In this document: positions 1-4,469 of the stretch, one piece after another
Position numbering within the stretch: the stretch's first letter is position 1
Layout of the letters: every line of letters begins with the position of its first letter
From: Actinomycetes bacterium
GTDB taxonomy: Bacteria; Actinomycetota; Acidimicrobiia; Acidimicrobiales; Palsa-688
DNA: 5,122 bases
Assembly (NCBI GenBank): GCA_021808665.1
Contig: JAKBBA010000211.1
Location: 1-5,122, forward strand
Direction of reading: 5' to 3'
Notes under the pieces: generated by a model
Databases searched by the model: none
What the model was told of the DNA's origin: nothing
What the model saw: the letters and a program-made list of their open reading frames with translations, nothing else
Translations under genes and position numbers: made by a program

Positions 1-32
1 TGGTAGCCCTCGTCGGCCAGGGTGCGCTCCAC
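1..32 (-). CDS. 5' end of a divergent gene leaving the window (partial, unknown product)
   Basis: Reading the minus strand from base 32, a GTG codon is followed by an open frame translating as MERTLADEGY before the window ends. A near-perfect Shine-Dalgarno sequence (AAGGAGG, plus-strand 38-44) lies 5 nt before the GTG, which is the main reason to call a gene from only ten codons. The gene is divergent from the SRPBCC gene at 119, about 86 bp away, so the two may share a control region. Ten residues are too few to recognise a family. A regulator of the neighbour would be a common arrangement, but that is a guess. Confidence 0.6.
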   Translation of the reverse strand, partial: MERTLADEGY

Positions 33-37
33 GGGCT

Positions 38-44
38 CCTCCTT
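38..44 (-). promoter_or_regulatory. Strong ribosome binding site for the divergent partial gene
   Basis: The minus strand reads AAGGAGG, complementary to the end of 16S rRNA, 5 nt upstream of the GTG at 32. It is the best Shine-Dalgarno match in the window and decides the start of the truncated edge gene. Confidence 0.65.
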
Positions 45-62
45 CGGTCGGTGTCGGGTCTG

Positions 63-92
63 ACGGTAACGGCCGTAAAGACGCGCCGTCTT
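63..92. repeat. Palindromes in the divergent intergenic region
   Basis: Two adjacent dyads are visible. ACGGCCGT at 69-76 is a perfect 8-bp palindrome, also flanked by ACGG at 63-66 facing CCGT at 73-76. AAGACG-CGC-CGTCTT at 78-92 is a perfect 6-bp inverted repeat with a 3-nt centre. They lie between two divergent start codons (32 and 119), where a regulator operator would be expected. Short palindromes are frequent in GC-rich DNA, so an operator role is inference; the second could also form a small RNA hairpin. Confidence 0.35.
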
Positions 93-105
93 GTAGGAAT
101 CGGAG

Positions 106-111
106 TACTCT
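106..111 (+). promoter_or_regulatory. Candidate -10 box giving a leaderless SRPBCC mRNA
   Basis: TACTCT fits the actinobacterial TANNNT -10 pattern and ends 7 nt before the GTG at 119, so transcription would begin at or next to the start codon. No clear -35 hexamer is seen at the usual distance. The box sits in the perfect palindrome GAGTACTC (103-110), so a repressor bound there would cover it. No good Shine-Dalgarno precedes the GTG, which agrees with a leaderless message. Confidence 0.4.
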
Positions 112-118
112 AGCACCT

Positions 119-547
119 GTGCGTGTCTCCAGATCCAGCATCCGTATCCAGGCGTCTCGGGAGACGGTGTGGTCGGTCGTCACCGAGCCCGCCTACGTCA
201 AGCAGTGGCAGTACGGGAGCGACCTGGAGACCGACTGGAGCGTCGGGTCAGAGATCCGCTTCATCAGCGAGTGGGAGGGCCAGACTTTCGAGCAGTGGGG
301 TACCGTCATCCACGTCGACGCCCCGGGCCGCCTCGCCTATTCGCTGTTCGCTCCCCGGCCTGACCTCGAGGACAAGCCGGAGAACTACTTCACGATGACC
401 TACATCCTCGATGGCGACGAAGATGGCACCACCCTGACGATCCTCCAAGAAGACCCGCGGCCCGGAGCAGAGGACACCGTCGAGGATGAGGAGCACAGCC
501 CGGTGCTGGGGGCAGTGAAGGCCCTCGCCGAATCAGTCGTGATGTAG
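119..547 (+). CDS. SRPBCC (AHSA1/polyketide cyclase-like) domain protein
   Basis: This encodes a 142-residue protein, the normal size for a single START/SRPBCC helix-grip domain. The N-terminus (residues 4-30, strand then helix ending VTEPAYVKQW) has the family pattern of a first beta strand followed by a helix with a 'W-x-x-(T/L)-x-P' region. Residues 42-80 alternate as beta strands (GSEIRF, WGTVIHVDAPGRLAYSL), 91-111 give further strands (FTMTYIL, TTLTILQ), and 127-142 form the C-terminal helix. Members bind hydrophobic ligands in the central cavity or act as Hsp90-activator-like proteins; no catalytic residue or ligand can be assigned here. It is probably cytoplasmic, with no signal peptide. 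The GTG start is chosen because the fold begins directly after it and a -10-like box lies 7 nt upstream. The neighbour on the left is divergent; the sigma/anti-sigma genes on the right point towards it. Confidence 0.85.
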   Translation: MRVSRSSIRIQASRETVWSVVTEPAYVKQWQYGSDLETDWSVGSEIRFISEWEGQTFEQWGTVIHVDAPGRLAYSLFAPRPDLEDKPENYFTMTYILDGDEDGTTLTILQEDPRPGAEDTVEDEEHSPVLGAVKALAESVVM

Positions 548-604
548 AGGGGGGGAACCAAGCTCTCTCGCGACGCCTGGCCAGTGTCAGGTGGCGATCC
601 CCCT
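548..604 (+). terminator. Possible weak terminator/dyad after the SRPBCC gene
   Basis: Directly after the stop codon, AGGGGG (548-553) can pair with CCCCCT (599-604), enclosing a smaller CCTG/CAGG pairing around 576-591. There is no run of T after it, so it would not be a classical intrinsic terminator. Actinobacterial terminators often lack the T run, but the long loop makes this weak. Confidence 0.2.
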
Positions 605-739
605 ACGGGCGGCCGAAGGTCATGCTCCTGCCAGCGACAGCCGATGTCCCGACGCCTCCCTGGCGGCCGGCGGAGGACCGCAGAACGACGCGCCAGAACG
701 ACGACGGAGGTGGCGGGAGCGGGAGCGCAGAACGGCACG

Positions 740-753
740 TATGGAGCGCCATA
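740..753. repeat. Perfect 5-bp inverted repeat with 4-nt centre
   Basis: TATGG, AGCG, CCATA forms a perfect stem-loop just after three CAGAACG repeats in the gene-free stretch. It could be a protein-binding dyad or a small RNA hairpin; there is no gene start near it to favour either. Confidence 0.3.
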
Positions 754-826
754 GCGAGCCGGCGTTCGGGGGCACCTGCCCACTGCGGAGGCTGGACCGT
801 TTGGTCGCACGATAGGGGGCACCCCA

Positions 827-838
827 CGGCTCGAGCCG
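827..838. repeat. Perfect 12-bp palindrome
   Basis: CGGCTCGAGCCG reads identically on both strands. It lies in non-coding DNA far from any start codon, and a GACC-GTTT-GGTC hairpin sits at 795-806 just before it. A 12-bp perfect palindrome is mildly notable by chance in GC-rich DNA; no function is evident. Confidence 0.35.
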
Positions 839-1109
839 ACGGTCGACGGTGAGCGCCCGTCCCATCTCGTTACGCTCGGCTTCGCCGTCTCCGGCGTGCC
901 GGTGACCGCGCTCAAAGCTAGACATCCGCTTGGATCAGCGACCCACACCTCCGGTGCGCGCTGAGGCGGTGCTTGGAACTCGCCCTGCGTCTCGCGGGGC
1001 TGCGAGCTCATCGAGCTACTTATTCGAGGCCCCGGGACCTCTCAGATGGGAGAGTTACAGGCAACGTCTTCAGGAGTATGAAGTAGCGGTAATCGGAAGT
1101 CGACTGGCT

Positions 1110-1122
1110 TGACGGCCGGTCA
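1110..1122. repeat. TGAC-N5-GTCA dyad at the 3' end of the anti-sigma gene
   Basis: TGAC (1110-1113) and GTCA (1119-1122) flank GGCCG. The right arm contains the anti-sigma stop codon read on the minus strand. With the CTTCA/TGAAG hairpin at 1068-1083 just downstream on that strand, it might help end transcription, but no T run is present. The shape also resembles a regulator half-site pair; neither role is established. Confidence 0.25.
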
Positions 1123-1353
1123 GGGTGGGGTGACGTCTCCGAACCGACGGGCCACATCAAGCAGCCCGTCGTGGTCGATGCGACAAGCCGCGCAGATCCG
1201 CAGATGGATCGCTGTGCCGGGATATGTCGCAGCGGGGTCCTCCCCCGCGAGTTCGAGCTCGATGTAGGCGTCGAAGATCTCGATGCCTGCGTCGCATCCA
1301 GGATCTCCGTCTTCGGATCGCAGCAAGCTTTGGAGGTATGTGTCGTCAGTCAC
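1120..1353 (-). CDS. Zinc-binding (zf-HC2/ZAS-type) anti-sigma factor, 77 aa
   Basis: Translating from the GTG at 1353 gives a 77-residue protein with Cys20, then after 29 residues His50-x3-Cys54-x2-Cys57 (HLRICAACR). This is the zinc-binding anti-sigma (ZAS, zf-HC2) signature: an acidic helix (IEIFDAYIELELAG, about 24-37) followed by the H-C-C cluster and an amphipathic C-terminal helix. Such proteins bind and silence their partner ECF sigma factor in the cytoplasm; some, such as RsrA, release it when the cysteines are oxidised. There is no membrane segment, so this one should be soluble. The start is well supported: the GTG lies inside the end of the sigma gene (8-bp overlap GTGACTGA) and AGAGGA (1362-1367) is spaced 8 nt upstream. 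A longer open frame in this phase extends upstream but is only the shadow of the sigma gene. The partner is inferred from position; redox sensing is inference from the motif. Confidence 0.85.
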   Translation of the reverse strand: MTDDTYLQSLLRSEDGDPGCDAGIEIFDAYIELELAGEDPAATYPGTAIHLRICAACRIDHDGLLDVARRFGDVTPP

Positions 1354-2023
1354 GACTTTTGTCCTCTGGGAAGACGGGGTGACCCTCGGCGGCCATGCTC
1401 CTACGCAGACTACGGCGCGCGTCGAACAGGTTCTTGTATATCGCGTTCCGGGTGGAGCCGAGCTTGACCGCCAAGACGTCCACCGAGACGTCGTTGAGGG
1501 CGACCGCCACGAACACCTCGCGTTGTCGGGCGGTGAGCCCCTCAACAGCAGCAGCGAGGGTGGCCAGCTGCTCGCGTCGCTCCGTGCGTTGCGCAGGATC
1601 TGCCATCGGCGAGTCTGCGAGTCGCTCCCACATGCGCTCATCGGAGTGCGGCGCCTGGCGCTGCCAGGGGTGCCTGCTCACCAGGCGGGAGATCTCGAAC
1701 ATGACGAACTTGTACGCCCATGTCGTGAAGCGGCTGAGCCCGGCGAACTGTTCGAGCTTGGCCAAGATCTTCACCAGCGCATCATCAGCCGCCTGATGAG
1801 CGAGATCGTCGAGCTCCGGTCCGCTGACCGGCCCGAGGTGAGAGCGGCGTCGGGATAGCTCGTGGTAGGCGATGCGCAGCAGTACCGCGTGCAGTTCGGC
1901 CACGGTCACATCGTGTCTGGGATGCTCCGGTCGTAGCTGCTCGGTCCAGCGTCTCGACGCCTGATCCCATACCGGAGGCGGCGACGGGTGGGCGCCGGCC
2001 GCTCGTCCTGAGTCTGCGCTCAC
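1346..2023 (-). CDS. ECF-like sigma-70 family RNA polymerase sigma factor
   Basis: The 225-residue product has a sigma region 2 at about 43-120, with the typical stretch LDDLAHQAADDALVKIL (DNA-melting/core-binding helices) and F-T-T-W-A-Y-K in place of the usual 'F-x-x-W-L-Y-R'. A variable linker (121-150) leads to sigma region 4 at about 151-215 (LTARQREVFVAVALNDVSV, then a helix-turn-helix VLAVKLGSTRNAIYKNLFDAR). No region 1.1 or 3 is seen, so it is ECF-like, although the roughly 40-residue Pro/Arg-rich N-terminal lead is longer than usual. It would direct RNA polymerase to its own promoters and be held inactive by the overlapping anti-sigma gene. The frame is open upstream to an ATG at 2122, but those 33 residues look non-conserved and lack a ribosome binding site. 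I prefer the GTG at 2023 because a TAGAAT box lies 7 nt before it. The ECF subgroup is not determined. Confidence 0.88.
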   Translation of the reverse strand: MSADSGRAAGAHPSPPPVWDQASRRWTEQLRPEHPRHDVTVAELHAVLLRIAYHELSRRRSHLGPVSGPELDDLAHQAADDALVKILAKLEQFAGLSRFTTWAYKFVMFEISRLVSRHPWQRQAPHSDERMWERLADSPMADPAQRTERREQLATLAAAVEGLTARQREVFVAVALNDVSVDVLAVKLGSTRNAIYKNLFDARRSLRRSMAAEGHPVFPEDKSRD

Positions 2024-2030
2024 CAGTGCG

Positions 2031-2036
2031 ATTCTA
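2031..2036 (-). promoter_or_regulatory. -10 box for a leaderless sigma-factor mRNA
   Basis: On the minus strand TAGAAT matches the TANNNT/TATAAT consensus and ends 7 nt before the GTG at 2023, putting the transcript start on or beside the initiation codon; no Shine-Dalgarno is present. A -35 is unclear: TTTACC (2056-2061) is 19 nt away. The sigma gene thus seems to have its own housekeeping-type promoter, separate from the hydrolase block upstream. No obvious ECF autoregulation promoter is seen. Confidence 0.5.
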
Positions 2037-2149
2037 ACCCTGGGCGCGATCACCGGGTAAAGGTTGACCCCTGATCTGGGACTCCAGAGCGGGCAAGGAA
2101 CGGATACCCTGGTGGGCGGCATAATTTCCAGCAGGTGCCGGCTTGCCTT

Positions 2150-2169
2150 CTGCTACCAGCGCTGAGCAG
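2150..2169 (-). terminator. Possible terminator hairpin after hydrolase A
   Basis: CTGCT (2150-2154) pairs with AGCAG (2165-2169), and the palindrome CAGCGCTG (2157-2164) lies between them, offset by a 2-nt bulge. It begins about 20 nt past the hydrolase A stop codon, where the operon-like block would end. There is no T run, so the call is weak. Confidence 0.3.
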
Positions 2170-2189
2170 CCCTTCGGTGTGCCGGTGCC

Positions 2190-3065
2190 CTATTTCGCCC
2201 CCGGCTGGCAGCCGATGACGCGGGTGAGGAACTCGCGGGTGATGTCGGCGATCTGATCGGGCTGCTCCTCGAGGGCGAAGTGACCGCCATCGAGCAGGTG
2301 CACCTCTGCGCTGGGCACGTCGCGCTTGTAGGCGTCGGCCTCCGCTGCCTCGAAGGAGGGGTCGTAACGACCCCACGTCACCAGAGTCGGTGGCTGGTGA
2401 GCCTGAAGCCATCCCTGCCATGCCGGGTAAGCGGTGACGTTGGTCTGATAGTCGAAGAACAAGTCGGTCTGGATGTCGACCTGGCCGGGTCGCTGCAGGA
2501 ACGCAAGTTCGTCGCTCCAGAGATCCGGGTTGTAGTTCTCGGGCGTGGGGCTCTTGCCGACGTGGCGCAGACGGGTCGCGGCAGGGGAGAAGAAGTTCTC
2601 GCGCAGCGCCGCCTCATGATCAGCTCGGTTGGCCCAGAATTGGCGGCGGGCCTCCCACAGCGGCCCGAGCCCATCTTCGTGGGCGACCGCGTTCTGCACT
2701 ATAACGGCCTGGACCCGGTCGGGGTGCGCCAATGCGAGCCTGAAACCGATCGGTCCGCCGTAGTCTTGCAGGAATAGCGAGTAGCGAGTGAGGTTGAGCT
2801 TGGTGGTGAAGGCGTCGATGACCTCGGCGAAGTGGTCGAACGTGTAGGCGAACACCGTAGGGTCTGGCGTGTCGCTGTGCCCGAACCCGGGATAATCGGG
2901 GGCGACCAGGTGGAAGGCGTCCCCGAGCCGCGTGAGCAGCGGTTCCCACATTCGCGAGGAGGACGGGAAGCCGTGCAGCAACAGGATGGTTGGTGCAGAA
3001 GCGGGGCCGGCCTCGCGGTAGAAGATGTCGATTCCGTCGACCTCAGCGTTGCGATATGTCGTCAT
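2190..3065 (-). CDS. Alpha/beta hydrolase A (Asp-nucleophile, epoxide hydrolase/dehalogenase branch)
   Basis: This is a 291-residue alpha/beta hydrolase with all core elements: oxyanion-loop HGFP at 31-34, YPGFGHSD at 58-65, nucleophile elbow LQDYGG with Asp101, acid Asp235 in WGRYDPSF, and catalytic His262 in GGHFALEE. A cap domain lies at roughly 135-215. An aspartate nucleophile marks the epoxide hydrolase/haloalkane dehalogenase/fluoroacetate dehalogenase branch, where an ester intermediate is hydrolysed by water activated by the His. The residue after the nucleophile is Tyr, not the Trp that helps bind halide in haloalkane dehalogenases, so dehalogenation is not favoured; the substrate is unknown. 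It is cytoplasmic, with no signal peptide. The start is firm: AAAGGA (3072-3077) lies 6 nt before the ATG. That ribosome binding site overlaps the stop codon of the transporter-like fragment upstream, showing it was the next gene in an operon. It is paralogous to the gene at 3603-4466. Confidence 0.9.
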   Translation of the reverse strand: MTTYRNAEVDGIDIFYREAGPASAPTILLLHGFPSSSRMWEPLLTRLGDAFHLVAPDYPGFGHSDTPDPTVFAYTFDHFAEVIDAFTTKLNLTRYSLFLQDYGGPIGFRLALAHPDRVQAVIVQNAVAHEDGLGPLWEARRQFWANRADHEAALRENFFSPAATRLRHVGKSPTPENYNPDLWSDELAFLQRPGQVDIQTDLFFDYQTNVTAYPAWQGWLQAHQPPTLVTWGRYDPSFEAAEADAYKRDVPSAEVHLLDGGHFALEEQPDQIADITREFLTRVIGCQPGAK

Positions 3066-3076
3066 GTGGTGTCCTT

Positions 3077-3282
3077 TCAGTGGGGGCTGATCGCCCTACC
3101 GCCGCGTGCTGTGCGCGGGGGTGGTGGCTCGCTGGGTGGGCGGGTCGGAGAGGGGGTGGCGTGGCTGAGCGCGGCGGCGGCGACAAGTCCCGCGCCGATG
3201 GCGAAGGTGATCTCCAGGCCAGTGGAGGGGTGGAGGCTTTCGAGGAGCCTGCCGAACAGTGCGTCGCCCAGGACGCCGCCCG
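3077..3282 (-). pseudogene. 3' fragment of a probable MFS transporter gene
   Basis: In the frame ending with TGA at 3077-3079, the minus strand encodes GGVLGDALFGRLLESL and then one hydrophobic helix, LEITFAIGAGLVAAAALSHA, followed by a Pro/Arg-rich tail of about 25 residues. This resembles the last loop and final membrane helix of drug-efflux MFS proteins, which often end in such a tail. Nothing upstream in this frame is transporter-like: before about 3282 it is Arg/Pro-rich shadow of the DUF427 frame. I therefore read it as a remnant of a gene whose first ~85% or more is missing. The stop codon runs into the ribosome binding site of hydrolase A, a natural gene junction. Family assignment is from pattern recognition of a short segment and could be wrong; another membrane protein is possible. 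Confidence 0.45.
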
Positions 3283-3597
3283 GTCGGCGCGGCGGGCCGG
3301 GCCGGCGACGGTGAACCACCGGGTGGCGCCGAGGTCGCGGTGGGTGGTTGTTCGGTCGACAGGGGTGAGAACGCCGTCACTGATGTGCTCGATAGGGAAG
3401 TAGGCGACCGGGTAGTGGCCCGGTTCGTGGAGCAGGATCACCTCCTCGCTGTCGGCTACCCACGCTCCGCCCAGGCGGACCCGCAGGCGGCGGCGGGCCG
3501 GCTCGGCGAACAGCAGCCGCTCGGGCAGGGGCCGATCGGTGAGGAAGCGCCCGACCGCGCCCGGGGCGAGTGGTCCTTGCTGCCAGGACAGCCCCAT
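3270..3597 (-). pseudogene. DUF427 protein gene, 5' fragment (truncated)
   Basis: From the ATG at 3597 about 108 residues match the first half of a DUF427 domain: MGLSWQQGPL lead, AEPARRRLRVRLGGAWVADS (31-50), LLHEPGHYPVAYFP (55-68), a TPVDRTTTHRDLG segment (78-90) and TRWFTV (92-97). Members usually continue with an A-A-W segment and a Y/W-rich second half; long forms of about 250 residues have two such domains. Here similarity stops near residue 108 and the frame continues as Ser/Pro/Arg-rich shadow (SWATHCSAGSS onward) to a stop at 3043, inside hydrolase A. The function of DUF427 is unknown. The start lies 5 nt after the stop of hydrolase B, with only a G-rich weak ribosome binding site, so translation is probably coupled. 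If expressed, it would give a 184-residue protein with a meaningless tail. Confidence 0.7.
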
Positions 3598-3602
3598 GTC
3601 GC

Positions 3603-4466
3603 TCAGCCCCCGGCCACGTCGAACGCCGACCGCATAAGCTGGTCGGTGAGCTCGGCGATGGTGTCGGCCTCTTCTTCTAGGGCGAAGTGTCCGGTGTCGA
3701 GCAGCACGACGTTCGCGTCGGGCACGTCCTTGCGATACGCCTCAGCGCCGGGGGCGGTGAAGAACGGGTCGTTCTTGCCCCACGCGGCGAGCAGCTTGGG
3801 CTGCCGACGGCGTAGCCATGCCTGCCAGTCGGGGTAGCGCGGCGGGTTGTTCTGGTAGTCCCACAGCAACGCCTTCATGTAATCGGCGCGGCCGGGTCGG
3901 TCGAGGACGAGCTGGTCGGCCAGGGCCTGCTCGGGGTCGATGCTCTCGACGTCGCGGGCGCCGGCCTGCCATTGCATCTTCGTTCCCTCAAGGCTGACGA
4001 AGCCGTCGACGGCCGCCTGGCCGGTTTCCCGGTCACTCCACCACTCGGCCAGGGCGGCGACGCCTGGACCGAATCCGTCGACGTAGGCGTTGCCGTTCTG
4101 GGTCACGATCGCGCGCACCCGCTGGTCGTGCTCCAACGCGACGCGAAAACCGACAGGCGCGCCGAAGTCGAACATGTAGACGCCATAGTCGCCGACCCCG
4201 AGCCCGTCGATCGTCTTGGCCGTGATCTCGGCCAGGCGGTCGAAAGTCGGCGACTCCGGGAGCGGGTCGGAGCTACCGAAGCCCGGATAGTCGATCGCAG
4301 CGGCGTGCCATCTTGGCGAGAGCCGGTCGATCAAGCGGATGTAGGAACGGGTGCTGGAGGGGTAGCCCGGCAGCAGGACCAGTGTCGGGCGGGTTGGGTC
4401 TCCTGCTTCGCGGACGAACACCTTGATACCGTCGATCTCGACGTGGTGATGGCGGATCACTGGCAT
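3603..4466 (-). CDS. Alpha/beta hydrolase B (Asp-nucleophile), paralogue of hydrolase A
   Basis: The 287-residue protein shares the layout of hydrolase A: YPGFGSSD at 60-67, nucleophile elbow MFDFGAPVGFR with Asp100, cap region about 135-210 (DYQNNPPRYPDWQAWL, 203-218), acid Asp233 in WGKNDPFF and His260 in TGHFALEE. The usual oxyanion-loop HG is PGYP (33-36), so the first His is replaced by Pro, and the residue after the nucleophile is Phe rather than halide-binding Trp. The catalytic triad is intact, so it should be active, probably on an epoxide- or ester-like substrate different from that of its paralogue; the substrate is unknown. It is cytoplasmic. The ATG is 3 nt after the azoR stop, with AAGGAG (4477-4482) 10 nt upstream inside azoR, and its own stop is 5 nt before the DUF427 start. 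This spacing indicates one transcript with translational coupling. Confidence 0.9.
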   Translation of the reverse strand: MPVIRHHHVEIDGIKVFVREAGDPTRPTLVLLPGYPSSTRSYIRLIDRLSPRWHAAAIDYPGFGSSDPLPESPTFDRLAEITAKTIDGLGVGDYGVYMFDFGAPVGFRVALEHDQRVRAIVTQNGNAYVDGFGPGVAALAEWWSDRETGQAAVDGFVSLEGTKMQWQAGARDVESIDPEQALADQLVLDRPGRADYMKALLWDYQNNPPRYPDWQAWLRRRQPKLLAAWGKNDPFFTAPGAEAYRKDVPDANVVLLDTGHFALEEEADTIAELTDQLMRSAFDVAGG

Positions 4467-4469
4467 GAG

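Larger units (their letters stand above)
605..1119. other. Gene-poor stretch with small dyads and a short direct repeat
   Basis: I see no supportable gene here. Open frames exist on both strands but have no good ribosome binding site, are rich in Arg/Pro/Ser/Gly as expected for random GC-rich frames, and match no family I know. Visible structure: CAGAACGACG twice 13 bp apart (681-690, 694-703) with a partial third copy (CAGAACGGC, 728-736); a TATGG-AGCG-CCATA hairpin (740-753); a perfect 12-bp palindrome CGGCTCGAGCCG (827-838); and small hairpins CTCTC/GAGAG (1039-1054) and CTTCA/TGAAG (1068-1083). The last 100 bp are less GC-rich than the genes. It may be a decayed region or hold an unrecognised small RNA; neither is shown. 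Confidence 0.5.

Noticed and set aside
681..736. CAGAACG repeats as a CRISPR array
   Set aside because: The units are only 7-10 bp, with 3-bp and 24-bp gaps, and there is no regular repeat-spacer structure or cas gene.
400..1011. Long minus-strand open frame of 203 codons
   Set aside because: It overlaps the SRPBCC gene antisense and is Pro/Arg/Ser-rich with no family features or ribosome binding site; it is a by-product of GC-rich codon structure.
1039..1083. Riboswitch-like look (GGGAGAG, then paired CTTCA/TGAAG)
   Set aside because: The short GGGAGAG string recalls glycine riboswitches, but the rest of the conserved core is absent and no downstream gene on that strand would be regulated.
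1283..1858. 191-codon plus-strand frame opposite the sigma factor
   Set aside because: It is the antisense shadow of a well-supported sigma factor gene and shows no domain of its own.
2062..2110. TTGACC on the plus strand as a promoter -35
   Set aside because: No -10 hexamer is found at 16-19 nt and no plus-strand gene follows; on the minus strand GGTCAACC is 27 nt from TAGAAT, too far to pair.
2097..2135. ECF-type promoter (GGAAAT ... GTT, minus strand) for sigma autoregulation
   Set aside because: The spacing between GGAAAT and the GTT is about 22 nt, outside the usual 16-19, so it is not supportable.
2280..2777. 165-codon plus-strand frame opposite hydrolase A
   Set aside because: It lies wholly antisense to a gene with an intact catalytic triad; no ribosome binding site or recognisable motif.
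3259..3837. 192-codon plus-strand frame across the DUF427 scar
   Set aside because: It is antisense to DUF427 and hydrolase B, and its residues show the Arg/Gly/Ala bias of a shadow frame.
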